Shown here piece after piece: positions 26,397-35,505 of a DNA stretch of 64,000 bases. Both the position numbers and the translations under genes were made by a program. Location: positions 1 to 64,000 of the forward strand of contig NZ_LXUK01000026.1 in NCBI RefSeq assembly GCF_013072695.1, in the 5' to 3' direction. Within the stretch, counting starts at the first letter, position 1. Every line of letters begins with the position of its first letter. A model generated the notes under the pieces. That model was not told the DNA's origin and did not search any database. It saw nothing but the letters and a program-made list of their open reading frames with translations. The DNA is from Acinetobacter sp. Ac_5812. Its GTDB lineage: Bacteria > Pseudomonadota > Gammaproteobacteria > Pseudomonadales > Moraxellaceae.

Positions 26397-27035
26397 ATGG
26401 ACAAGACTATTTATTCCAAAAAGATTGCCGAAAGCCTTTCATCTGGCAATCATCCTAAAGAGTTCGCAACGCTCTTTGTCGCGCTGCTCCGACAGCTAGC
26501 GATGGGGGGACCTGTATCACGCGAAAAGCTCGCCGGCGCACTCGGATGGTCTGGAGCGAGAGTTGCAACGGTACTTGAGCAGGCACCTGGTACGGAATAT
26601 GACGACGAGGCCAATATCATTGGACTGGGCCTGACGCTACGCGAAACCCCTCACGTTTTTGAAGTGGATGGCCGCCGTTTATACACCTGGTGTGCGCTCG
26701 ACACCTTGATGTTTCCCGCTTTGATTGGCAAAACAGCCCGTGTCACGTCGCGCTGTGCTGCCACCGGCAGGCCGATTACGCTCACAGTTGCGCCAGAAGC
26801 AGTGCTTCATGTCGAACCGGCAGAAGCAATGGTTTCACTGCGAACTCCGGATGCTTCACCCGACATTCGCTGTTCCTTTTGCTGTCATGTGCATTTTTTT
26901 GCATCGCCTTCTGTTGCAAATGCATGGGCTTCGACGCACCCGGGGATAGAGCTCGTGCCTGTCGAGAATGCATTCGGTCTCGGACATCTGATCGCGCATA
27001 AGCTGTTAGAAGACAGCGAGCGAAACACGGCATGA
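26397..27035 (+). CDS. merB: Organomercurial lyase MerB
   Basis: MerB cleaves the carbon-mercury bond of organomercurials, releasing Hg(II) for MerA. The 212-residue protein has the catalytic residues in context: YTWCALDTLMFP (cysteine and aspartate) and SFCCHVHFFAS (second cysteine). ATG 26397 was chosen because AGGTGG precedes it; an upstream TTG would add ten residues. The stop overlaps the merD start (ATGA). No merA, merT, merP or merR is seen, so the mer operon is only a fragment here. Confidence 0.92.
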   Translation: MDKTIYSKKIAESLSSGNHPKEFATLFVALLRQLAMGGPVSREKLAGALGWSGARVATVLEQAPGTEYDDEANIIGLGLTLRETPHVFEVDGRRLYTWCALDTLMFPALIGKTARVTSRCAATGRPITLTVAPEAVLHVEPAEAMVSLRTPDASPDIRCSFCCHVHFFASPSVANAWASTHPGIELVPVENAFGLGHLIAHKLLEDSERNTA

Positions 27036-27194
27036 ATGCCTACTCGATTTCGAAGCTTGCTGAAGATGCAGGCGTAAGCGTGCATGTTGTGCGCGACTAC
27101 TTGATGCGCGGGTTGTTGCATCCCGCCTGGCGAACCGAAGGTGGCTACAACGTTTTCGATGCCAAAACACTGGAACGGTTGCGTTTCCTGCGCG
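27032..27194 (+). pseudogene. merD: MerD fragment, truncated by IS6-family end
   Basis: MNAYSISKLAEDAGVSVHVV, then RDYLMRGLLHPAW and GGYNVFDAKTLERLRFLR, is the N-terminal MerR-like winged helix of MerD, the secondary mer regulator. The frame is cut at 27195 by GGCACTGTTGCAAA, an IS6-family terminus. Confidence 0.88.
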
Positions 27195-27420
27195 GGCACT
27201 GTTGCAAATAGGCTGACATGATAAGCTAAATATCTTATTTATTTCGAGATACAGCAGATGAATCCCTTCCATGGTCGGCACTTTCAAGGTGAAATCATTC
27301 TTTGGGCTGTTCGTTGGTATTGTAAATATGGCATCAGCTATCGTGAACTTCAAGAAATGCTCGCTGAACGGGGTGTGAATGTTGACCACACCACAATTTA
27401 TCGTTGGGTTCAGCGTTATG
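27195..27420 (+). pseudogene. IS6-family element fragment (IS26/IS1006-like)
   Basis: Starts with the IS6 terminus GGCACTGTTGCAAATA. The transposase begins at ATG 27258 as MNPFHGRHFQGEIILWAVRW and runs to DHTTIYRWVQRYG, where a deleted IS3 element interrupts it. Only the N-terminal helix-turn-helix region survives and the DDE core is lost. Confidence 0.88.
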
Positions 27421-28064
27421 GGTAATCCCCCCTAAAAATAAAAGGATCTAAAAGTAGAATTTTCTCTTAAGATACGAGCAGGAGATTCTGCATGAAAACA
27501 TCTAAATTTACTGACAGCCAGATCATGTCCATTTTAAAACAGGCGGAGTCTGGCACACCTGTAGCCACCCTTTGTCGTGAACATGGCATGAGTAATGCCA
27601 CGTTTTATAAATGGCGTGCCAGATATGGCGGTATGGATACCTCATTGATGGCTCGACTGAAAGAGCTGGAAGCAGAAAATACCAGACCTACAATCCGAGT
27701 TATTCGTACGTTGAATCAGTTGCTGGAGTGGCGAGAAAAGCCGTTAGTTATTCGGTGTGACAATGGCCCGGAGTTTATCAGTCATGAATTTGTACGCTGG
27801 GCTACTGAGCACGGTATTCGTATTGAATATATTCAACCAGGTAAGCCACAGCAGAATGCGTATATTGAACGTTATAATCGGACTATACGTTATAGCTGGC
27901 TAAGCAAGCATCTATTTGACACACTGGAAGAAGTACAAGATTATGCAACAAACTGGTTGTGGCATTACAACCATGAAAGACCACATCAAGCTAACAAAGG
28001 AAAGCCACCTCTAAGGGCTGCTTAACCTCTACTTTTAACTTCGGTTATTTATGGGAGGATTACC
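27421..28064 (+). mobile_element. Internally deleted IS3-family element, about 644 bp
   Basis: GGTAATCCCCCCTAAAAATA at the left and the inverse GGTAATCCTCCCATAAATAA at the right are the terminal repeats. The interior encodes an OrfA start joined directly to the end of OrfB, so several hundred bases are missing. The flanks are unrelated (IS6 at left, an integrase at right), with no evident duplication. The element marks a deletion or rearrangement junction. Confidence 0.8.
27492..28025 (+). pseudogene. Fused OrfA-OrfB remnant of IS3 transposase
   Basis: Residues 1-58 are OrfA (MKTSKFTDSQIMSILKQAES, HGMSNATFYKWRARYGG, LKELEAEN). At about residue 59 the sequence jumps in frame to OrfB (TRPTIRVIRTLNQLLEWREK, CDNGPEFISHEF, PQQNAYIERYNRT). 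The OrfA leucine zipper and the OrfB region with the first catalytic aspartate are missing, so it cannot be an active transposase. It keeps a DNA-binding domain and could act as a repressor. Confidence 0.85.
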
Positions 28065-28065
28065 A

Positions 28066-29051
28066 TAACTTAAAGCAGAATAGGGAGGCTTTAAGGATGT
28101 AAATAAGATATGTGAAGGAATTTCTTTTCGGATTTCATTTATATAGATTTGAAGAATTCTGTAGTCTCGTTCCTGCAGTTTAATTACTCGGTACGAATAT
28201 TCATTTTTGATTTTTGGCTTTTTTGATCGATCATCGAACTCATCATCTGTATTTGTAATAATTAAACTAAAACTATGATTCTGAATTGATTTTTTAATAG
28301 AGTTGGTTGTTAGTAGCATAAGCTCACCAATTCTAAGACCATAGTTGAGCATGAGATGTATGATCAGAAAGTTTCTGAGTTGTACATTTTTAGATCTAAA
28401 AGGATTTAATTCATTGTATTTATTAGAGTTACTTGGTGAAATGACTGAATACAATCCTTTAATCATTTCCTGATTCATGCTCTTAAAATTATGATTTATC
28501 TCACTTTTAATTGTCTTATTGGCTTTTGAAAAATTATTTATAATTTTTTTCTTTATTGTCATATATTTATTCAAGTTTTCTTTAATTTTTTGAATTTCCT
28601 TCAACGTAAGTTGTGGCTGTGATTGCATGCTTAAGTATTCATTAATCAAGAAGTTGTAAAACTTTAAGAAGGATCTAACTCTATGACCAATTGTTGTGTA
28701 ATTAATATGTTCTGAATTGCTTAGCCGTATAAGATTACTTTCAAGTTTTTTATTATTTTCTAAGTAAACAATGAAATTATCAATTTCACATTGAATGATC
28801 TCAAAATTATAGGATGTCGAATAGAACGACTCACAAAAGGACGTGGCAAACTTTTCAAACCAAAATTCATACCAAAATTTTATTGCGATTAAATCTGCAT
28901 GCTGCGTAGAGATACTTTGAAATCTAAGAAATTTCATGGTGTACAGCATAGGGTACATACATGGACAGAATGAATCTAAATCAAATAAAAGAATAATTTG
29001 ATTTTCGTTTGAGACTTTCTTTTCTAAATGAATTGTTTTTAAAGCAAACAT
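28066..29051 (-). pseudogene. Tyrosine recombinase/integrase, C-terminally truncated
   Basis: About 328 native residues end at SALSY, where the IS3 remnant supplies GNPPINNRS and a stop. The first catalytic arginine is present (LNYGLRIGELMLL). The H-x-x-R box and nucleophilic tyrosine are lost. Low GC and a lysine-rich N-terminus resemble the long integrases of genomic islands. It is not functional as a recombinase. Confidence 0.75.
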
Positions 29052-29326
29052 AGTAAAGTTTATGAATTATTCTTAAGGTCAACATATCATATTTTATGAT
29101 TGAAATAGAAATTAGTTAAGTTATTGAATCTTAGTTCAAGAAAGAAAAATATGAAGTTATTGTTAGGTGTATCGGAATTGTCATAATTAAAATTCTCAAC
29201 GGAGTAGAAAAGGCACTACCCCACAATTTTTTTCTCTCAAAATGTCATTCACTGTCATTTTTTAGTGGCAAGTACCAGGTGCAATTCTTTTTACGGTGTA
29301 TTACACCGTAGATGTTTTGAGTGAGC

Positions 29327-30079
29327 TTAGCTGGCACCGTAAAAGTTTTGATCGACAAAATATCCAAAGTCAACTGGACTGTTAATCCATTTGCTAAACA
29401 AAACGTGAAACAGCAAATTATTGTAGTCTATATATTTTTCATAATTGTTCACGATACCTAAGTTCAGCAAGTTTTTTTCAAACTCAATGCGTTCAATGGG
29501 TTCTGATTTCACAAATGCATGGATGGATGCTTTGATTACATGATAATTATAACTTTCTGATGGACATTGACGTTCACATGAAATAATTCCAGCTTCAATG
29601 AACAAATTAATATTACGCTGCCAAGAACGTCCGTGAATGTGGTAATTCAGGCAGTCACCAAGTTTTTGCAGATCTGACAATTTAAAGGACTTGTTTTGGC
29701 AAACTGCAAAATATGTAAAGGTAAAATAACGATATGAAATATCTTTTTTTAATGTCTTAAACTTAGGATTGTCATAAAAGTTAACATTAGCATTCGTTCT
29801 ATATATTTTAAGGAACAGCTCACCATACTTACTTAATCTATAATATTTAGATGAGCGACAAGTAGAACGCCCTAGATCCTCTATCATCCCCAATTGGACC
29901 CAATTTTTAATAAGACGCTGAATAGAACGAACGAGCCATTTAGACTTATAACCCTCTAATTCATCTATATAGGTGCCTTTCAGGAAGTGAACACTCAATG
30001 GTCGTGGGTGATGTTCTACAAACTGAGTGAACAGTCGATGTATAAATTTTATATCCAAAATTGTATTTAGAGCTCTCAT
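29327..30079 (-). CDS. Hypothetical winged-helix-like protein
   Basis: The 250-residue family is not recognised. The first 100 residues look like a winged helix (WLVRSIQRLIKNWVQLGMIE, then SKYYRLSKYGELFLKIY). A second similar module may follow (ISYRYFTFTYFAVCQNKSFK, then WQRNINLFIEAGIISCE). Direct TTAAAACCAT repeats lie upstream at 30090-30168. A replication or regulatory role is possible but unproven. Confidence 0.6.
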   Translation of the reverse strand: MRALNTILDIKFIHRLFTQFVEHHPRPLSVHFLKGTYIDELEGYKSKWLVRSIQRLIKNWVQLGMIEDLGRSTCRSSKYYRLSKYGELFLKIYRTNANVNFYDNPKFKTLKKDISYRYFTFTYFAVCQNKSFKLSDLQKLGDCLNYHIHGRSWQRNINLFIEAGIISCERQCPSESYNYHVIKASIHAFVKSEPIERIEFEKNLLNLGIVNNYEKYIDYNNLLFHVLFSKWINSPVDFGYFVDQNFYGAS

Positions 30080-30089
30080 GATAAGTACT

Positions 30090-30168
30090 TTAAAACCATC
30101 TTAAAACCATTTTAACAAAACCTTTTAAACCTTTTAATTTTTTTTAAATTAAATATACTTAAAACCAT
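30090..30168. repeat. Short direct repeats TTAAAACCAT
   Basis: TTAAAACCAT occurs at 30090-30099, 30101-30110 and 30159-30168, with TTAAACCTTTT-like sequence between. They sit between the divergent genes at 30079 and 30194 and could be operator half-sites or iterons. Confidence 0.5.
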
Positions 30169-30193
30169 AATAATAGCTTAAAGGGTTTTAATT

Positions 30194-30868
30194 GTGCTAA
30201 AGCTAAAATGTATATCGATATTAGCAATGTCAATCATTACACAATCTATCTTTGCTGAAAATTCAGTAGTACTTGATGTTGGCCATTCACCAAAACAAGC
30301 TGGATCTACTGCAGCTAACGGCTATCCTGAATACACTTACAACCTTAGCATGGTCAATTCTATTGAATACTTTCTTAAATCGCGTCATGTCCAAGTGCTC
30401 AGATCTTCAGTGAATGAAGATAAAGTCTCACTGGTTCAACGTGCGACCAGATACCCTAATGCTAATCTTTTTATTTCGGTGCACCACGACTCAATACCTA
30501 CTGAGCTGACCAAGTACAAGAATCAACTCAAAGGTTTTTCAATTTTTGTATCAAAGAAAAATCCAGAATACGGAAAAAGTTTGAAATGCGCCAATCTCAT
30601 TGGCCAGAACCTAAAATCAATTGGTGAAAGCCCTTCTACTTACCATGGCATGAATATACCAGGTGAAAACAAAAAGCTTTTGACCTCAAATGGCGTATAT
30701 CAATATGACAATCTAGTGGTCCTGAAGAAATCACAAAAGCCGGCGGTTTTAATTGAGATCGGCGTGATTGCCAATCCTGAAGAAGCAAATCGCTTATCTA
30801 ATCAGAAAGTAATCTGGAAAATATCTGAAAATATTGCTCAGTCGATACAGCAATGTTTAAACCAATAA
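30194..30868 (+). CDS. N-acetylmuramoyl-L-alanine amidase (Amidase_3)
   Basis: The 224-residue secreted zinc amidase has a signal peptide (ISILAMSIITQSIFAEN). The zinc ligands are in VVLDVGHSPKQAG, PEYTYNLSM and FISVHHDS, and the catalytic glutamate is in AVLIEIGVIANPEEANRL. It would cut the peptide stem from peptidoglycan in the periplasm. On mobile replicons such enzymes can assist conjugation or cell-wall passage; that is inference. Confidence 0.88.
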   Translation: MLKLKCISILAMSIITQSIFAENSVVLDVGHSPKQAGSTAANGYPEYTYNLSMVNSIEYFLKSRHVQVLRSSVNEDKVSLVQRATRYPNANLFISVHHDSIPTELTKYKNQLKGFSIFVSKKNPEYGKSLKCANLIGQNLKSIGESPSTYHGMNIPGENKKLLTSNGVYQYDNLVVLKKSQKPAVLIEIGVIANPEEANRLSNQKVIWKISENIAQSIQQCLNQ

Positions 30869-30906
30869 GGTGCATGCTGCAGTAATCAATATGCACCCCT
30901 CTAGAA

Positions 30907-31440
30907 TTAGAATCTTATGCCGACCGTTTCACCATCATCATTGACCGCACCAGCATCATAAGTGTTATGCCATACGCCATTAATCATGACCAAGTGTGGC
31001 GCCCAAAATGACACTGTTTGAATATTATGCAAAACATCATCTGGCGTATCGAAACTAGAAGCACCTATATAGCGGAAGAACATCAAGTTTTCGCCTAGTT
31101 CTTCAATATACATTTCAGGATCAAAGTCATCCAAAAACTCTTTATCTTCACGTATCACTTCGTTTAACTCAGTTTCAACGAGTTTGAGTAAAGCGGTAGG
31201 CGTAGGTAAACCATCATAAGCCCATTCAGACTCTTTACCTTCAAGTTCTATCCCATCTTTAATATCAAATGCAGCGACATATCCAGTAAAGTAATTTTCA
31301 GCTTGCGAGAAGTTATTCGGCATGTCTTGATAGTATCCATCAAGTACGGTCTTAATCTTTGCCAAGGTTGCATCAATCGTACTTTGAATTGCACTTTCAG
31401 CACGTTCTTGAGCTGTACCTCTTTGCTTAGCTTGCCCCAT
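30907..31440 (-). CDS. Hypothetical protein starting MGQAKQRG
   Basis: The start at 31440 is chosen because GGGGG lies six bases before it and MGQAKQRGT is a familiar opening for plasmid and phage proteins of unknown role. The longer frame adds MNNQGVH. The protein is 177 residues and acidic in its C-terminal half. The function is unknown. A GGTATATACT motif lies about 75 bases upstream. Confidence 0.65.
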   Translation of the reverse strand: MGQAKQRGTAQERAESAIQSTIDATLAKIKTVLDGYYQDMPNNFSQAENYFTGYVAAFDIKDGIELEGKESEWAYDGLPTPTALLKLVETELNEVIREDKEFLDDFDPEMYIEELGENLMFFRYIGASSFDTPDDVLHNIQTVSFWAPHLVMINGVWHNTYDAGAVNDDGETVGIRF

Positions 31441-31629
31441 GTGTACCCCCTGATTATTCACATTTTGACTAGTATTTTATTTCTAAAGCCTATTGTTTCA
31501 GCACTTTAAACCGATTCAGTATATACCAAAGGTTTGCTATTTATATTTCATATATGCGATAAGTCTCAAATACTACAAATGGCTTGGTAGCTAAGTGATA
31601 TAACATGTTTTTGTGCTTCAGGCTTTACA

Positions 31630-32058
31630 ATGCTTTTCTCAGATTATCTAGACCAACATGCCGTTATTCTTGCGCTATGTTTGGCAATCTGCATATCTTC
31701 AGTTGTGGTTTATACAAAGTATAGAACTCTACGCGCCGTTTATCTTACTGGTGCATCCCTATTCACTTTAACCGCCACAATATTTCTATCGATCGGATTT
31801 TATTTAACTACATTGGATGTATCTGCTTCAGATAGAAAGGAGATCCAAAGCATTATTTCTCAAGTGAGCCAAGACAAAAATATCGCTTCAGCAATTGAAC
31901 TCAATCAAAGAAATAACTATGAATTATTGGTTGCAGTATCTCAAAAGAAAAACCTTACCTACTCAGATCTAGGCAGTATTCAATATGGCCAAGTACGTGA
32001 CACAGTAAATTTGACGAAATATTCTCAATACAAAACTTTGGTGAATGCTGAGTACTAA
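31630..32058 (+). CDS. Small membrane protein, unknown
   Basis: The 142-residue protein has two hydrophobic segments (ILALCLAICISSVVVYTKY and LTGASLFTLTATIFLSIGFY) followed by a soluble C-terminal half. No family is recognised. Confidence 0.6.
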   Translation: MLFSDYLDQHAVILALCLAICISSVVVYTKYRTLRAVYLTGASLFTLTATIFLSIGFYLTTLDVSASDRKEIQSIISQVSQDKNIASAIELNQRNNYELLVAVSQKKNLTYSDLGSIQYGQVRDTVNLTKYSQYKTLVNAEY

Positions 32059-32133
32059 TTTTTATTGTTGTTTGCGTTGTTCAAGAACACTGATTTATGC
32101 ACTACTCGTTGTTCTTCCTCATATCGTATCACT

Positions 32134-32808
32134 TCATGAGCCACGCAATATAGAGATATATTTCTTAGACATTGTTTCCATAAAAGTTCTGGATAGAGTT
32201 TTGTATAGGTCAGGAATGTTCTTTTCCCAAAACAACAATATTTCACCCTTCGTTTTGCATAATTTAAAATCATCGGTATTGGTGAGATCCTTTACCTGTT
32301 GAATCATCACTTCCCTTTCTTTTTCTTTGGCTTGTTTTTCTAAAACTTTTTGTTCCTTGATTTTGTCTTGTTCAGACAAAAAGTTCCTACTTTTCTCGCG
32401 TTTTTCACTGTCAGTAATGAACTTAACCAAGTGGAATAAATGTTCCATCCATTCATCCGTATGGGTTAAGCCAAGTATGCAACCATTTAGATTAAAGCCA
32501 ACATTAACCAGGCCTATATCTGATGATGTTTTATTTCTGATATTCAAAATGACATCTTCATCCAGTTCATTTTCTGCAATGAATTCGTCTATATAGTGTT
32601 GGTACTCTGGAGATAGAAAACCGTCAAAGGTATATCGAACAACTTCTACCAGTAAAAAATTAACCCCGAAAAGTTCAATGTGTTTTTCAATCTCTTCAAC
32701 AGGGATTTCCAACTGCATTGTAGATACGAGGCTTTCTACGTGGACCAGTGGCTTACCAATTTGCTGTAACTTTTCATAAAGCTCATTTGCATTCATGGGT
32801 TGGTTCAA
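32134..32808 (-). CDS. Hypothetical acidic protein with coiled-coil segment
   Basis: The 224-residue protein has a coiled coil at about residues 130-170 (EQDKIKEQKVLEKQAKEKER). No family is recognised. It lies eight bases downstream of the gp16-like fragment at 32817, so the two may be co-transcribed. An alternative start at MNANELY (32796) is possible. Confidence 0.6.
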   Translation of the reverse strand: MNQPMNANELYEKLQQIGKPLVHVESLVSTMQLEIPVEEIEKHIELFGVNFLLVEVVRYTFDGFLSPEYQHYIDEFIAENELDEDVILNIRNKTSSDIGLVNVGFNLNGCILGLTHTDEWMEHLFHLVKFITDSEKREKSRNFLSEQDKIKEQKVLEKQAKEKEREVMIQQVKDLTNTDDFKLCKTKGEILLFWEKNIPDLYKTLSRTFMETMSKKYISILRGS

Positions 32809-32816
32809 TCCGTTTT

Positions 32817-33095
32817 TTATATTTTATTCAGCACAGCCAATGTCGCATTGAGCATATCGACTGAAACCTCTAATTTTTTTGCTAAACGGGCCATGTGGCC
32901 GTCATCAAGTATTCTTAATGCCTTATGTAATGAAGTATAGTTTTTTAGCTCTGAAAACTCTTCAATTTTTTCATTGATATAGACATCATCTAAACCAGCT
33001 TCTTCAAAACACTCAATTACAGATAAGCCAACATATGAAAGTTTCTGTTTTTTAACATATGTTGATTGTTTTTGGTCTATTAAACCAAGTTTCAC
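32817..33095 (-). pseudogene. N-terminally truncated gp16-like regulator
   Basis: The nominal GTG start lies inside a longer frame that reads SGESHKIAVKLGLIDQ, matching the C-terminal part of the 64-residue regulator at 6997-7191. Upstream a stop codon follows almost at once, so the helix-turn-helix half is missing. A long unassigned tail (ALRILDDGHMARLAKKLEVS) continues to residue 92. It is either a decayed gene or a shortened product using an internal start. Confidence 0.5.
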
Positions 33096-33263
33096 AGCAA
33101 TTTTGTGGCTTTCACCACTGTCAGTTCCATAAATTAATTAGAGTGACTGAACATACAATCAATCAGTTATCATTCAAATTTCACAGCAATAAATTAGAGT
33201 AACAACCGAAATAAGCAAGATTGGCTTGTAAATTCACACAAATAAATAAGACTAGACGTAATA

Positions 33264-34193
33264 TTATTTATTGTTATCCCTCCTAATTGTAAGGCAATTC
33301 ATGCAAACGATAAGTTTGTAAGCTTTTTCATTTTCAAGATTTTCACTATATTTTAAGTTTTCAATTGTATACAACTCATCGTTTTTGCAAAAATTGCAAG
33401 CGGTACTTTTTGAGGTAGGCATTTGATAATAGTTTTCAGGAAATTCTAATTCATTTCGTCCAAAAACTTTGGGTAGCATAAGTGATTTGGATTGCAGTAG
33501 TCTATAAATTAAATAGGTCTGTCTTACGTCTGAAAAACAAGCTTTGGTTAGCTCGTCCATATTAAGAGACTGCATATCACGCCCCTTTACCATCTTTTTA
33601 TCACCAAGATTTAGGCGAGCAAGTAAATCTAAAGAAAATCGTTTTCCTGTTTTAAGATATAATTCTTTAAGAATATCAAAATGAATACCTTTGTACTTAA
33701 AAGGGTTTTTAAAACCTAATTGCTTTTGAATTACAGGAAAATCGAAATGAATACCATTGAAAGAAACAACTTTATCAAATGACCTTAGTAGCTTTAAAAA
33801 GTCTTTAACATTATTAATGTCGAATGAGTATTCAGTAATACTATTATCTTTAATACATATACAACAGATAACCCTTACACTTGGATAGTAAAGCTCAAAT
33901 CTTTTATCATTGCATTTTTGATATTTAATAAAATTTTCACAAAAGTTGTTAGTTTCCACATCGAATATAATTATATTTTCAGGTTCGGTTTTCGCTAAGA
34001 CATGAAAATCGGCATTCTTATATTTATCGTAAAGCTCACTAAGTTGAAGTCTGTTGTTTTCGTCTAGGTTGAAATTGATGAAGTTTTGCACAGTATGACT
34101 AACAGGATAGAACCACCCGCCAAAACATTGTTGACTTATATCAAATATATTTGTTGCAGTATAATTTAAACAACAAAATAAACTGCTATCATG
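33264..34193 (-). pseudogene. DnaQ/RNase H-like exonuclease, 3' part of an IS-split gene
   Basis: The frame contains exonuclease motifs IIIFDVETNNF (Exo I), VVSFNGIHFDFPVI (Exo II) and ACFSDVRQTYLIY (Exo III). A C-terminal zinc-like cluster with CNFCKN and CMNCL follows. It is open back past the nominal GTG at 34091 to the IS3 element at 34197. Removing the IS and one CTT joins it in frame with 35506-35826, giving a protein of about 416 residues. A truncated exonuclease translated from an internal start remains possible. Confidence 0.8.
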
Positions 34194-34235
34194 CTTTGAA
34201 CCGTACCAGGTTTGTCGGAGACTTTTTTATTTAAG

Positions 34236-35138
34236 TTAGGCCACCTGACCTAACGGGTTAATCTTATCATAGTACATTGCTTCAAACTCAAAAGGCGATA
34301 CATAACCCAGTGCACTGTGTACACGCTTTTTATTGAACCAATCTACCCAGTTTAGTGTCGCAAGTTGTACATCTGCTAAACCTTGCCAATCTGCTTTTAG
34401 ATATTCAATCACCTCTGTTTTGTATAAGCCATTCACCGTTTCAGCCAAAGCATTATCGTATGAATCACCAGTCGTACCGACTGATGCTCGTAAATTTGCT
34501 GCTTCTAAACGATTGGTATAGCGAATGGAAAGATATTGCACACCTCTGTCGGAATGATGAATCACATTCTTTGGCATGCCTCGATCGTGCAATGCTTGCT
34601 CAAGTGCATCGAGCACCATATCTGTATTCATCCGTGTCGATACTTTCCATCCAACAATTGCTCGTGAGAACACATCAATAATAAATGCGGTGTAGACCCA
34701 GCCAGAATTGGTTTGAATATACGTAAAGTCACTGACCCATAATTGGTCAGGTCGATCAGCACTAAAATTCCGTTTCACTAAATCACCTGCCCGTTTTTGA
34801 TCATCTCGGCTGCGGGTAGTTTGTTTGTTCTTACCACGCCAAACACCTTGTATATCTAGCTTTTGCATCAATCGAGCAACTGTACAACGTGCAATAACAT
34901 AACCCTCACGTTTCAATTGTTGCCAAACTTTACGTACACCATATCGACCTGAACTTTCTTTCCAAATACGTTTGATTTGCTCTGCATGATGTAAATCATG
35001 CAGAGCACGTTTCGCTCGATGTTCTGGGTTATCAACGAGATCTAAAGCCCGATAATAGGTCGAAGCTGCAATCGGTAAAATTCTACAAATCGCTTCAACA
35101 CCATATCGATCTTTATTGTTATGGATAAAATCCACCAT
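34236..35138 (-). CDS. IS3-family transposase OrfB
   Basis: The 300-residue protein has an HTH_21 region (RYGVRKVWQQLKREGYVIAR). The DDE motifs are WVSDFTYI, HHSDRGVQYLS and DNALAETVNGLYKTE. The ATG overlaps the orfA stop. All catalytic residues are present. Confidence 0.93.
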   Translation of the reverse strand: MVDFIHNNKDRYGVEAICRILPIAASTYYRALDLVDNPEHRAKRALHDLHHAEQIKRIWKESSGRYGVRKVWQQLKREGYVIARCTVARLMQKLDIQGVWRGKNKQTTRSRDDQKRAGDLVKRNFSADRPDQLWVSDFTYIQTNSGWVYTAFIIDVFSRAIVGWKVSTRMNTDMVLDALEQALHDRGMPKNVIHHSDRGVQYLSIRYTNRLEAANLRASVGTTGDSYDNALAETVNGLYKTEVIEYLKADWQGLADVQLATLNWVDWFNKKRVHSALGYVSPFEFEAMYYDKINPLGQVA

Positions 35139-35455
35139 TATTTGTGTGGGCGGTCGAGCTCCGCCTGGGCGAAAAAAGCGGCTGCTTTACGTAGAATTTC
35201 ATTGGCACGTTTTAATTCTTTAATTTCACGTTCCATTTGCTTCATTTTTTCTTGATCAGATATCTGTTGTACTTTAATAGGATTTTGCTGATCTAAATGC
35301 TTTTGATGCCAGGCACGAAGTGTTTCAGGAGTACAACCAATCTTAGGCGCAATTGCTGTGATTGCAGCCCAAGTAGAAGGATAATCTTTTTCAGATTCAA
35401 TCAATAATTGAACCGCTCTTTCTCTGATTTCAGGGGTATATTTTAATTTTGTCAT
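35138..35455 (-). CDS. IS3-family transposase OrfA
   Basis: The 105-residue protein has an N-terminal helix-turn-helix (YTPEIRERAVQLLIESEKD, then GCTPETLRAWHQKH). A leucine-zipper-like segment follows (EKMKQMEREIKELKRANEIL), with the family motif AAAFFAQAELDRPHK at the end. Confidence 0.92.
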   Translation of the reverse strand: MTKLKYTPEIRERAVQLLIESEKDYPSTWAAITAIAPKIGCTPETLRAWHQKHLDQQNPIKVQQISDQEKMKQMEREIKELKRANEILRKAAAFFAQAELDRPHK

Positions 35456-35505
35456 CGGGATAGTCTCTCAGAATATTGACTCTCCGACAAACCCGGTACG
35501 ATTCA

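Larger units (their letters stand above)
34197..35505 (-). mobile_element. Complete IS3-family element (IS51-like group), 1309 bp
   Basis: The ends read TGAACCGTACCAGGTTTGT and, inverted, TGAATCGTACCGGGTTTGT. CTT at 34194-34196 and 35506-35508 is the 3-bp target duplication. Related copies occur broken at 3994-4434 and as an end at bases 1-19, so this IS type is active in this replicon or its hosts. Confidence 0.93.

Noticed and set aside
30869..30906. Hairpin GGTGCAT..ATGCACC after the amidase gene as a terminator
   Set aside because: The loop is long and no T-run follows the 7-bp stem.
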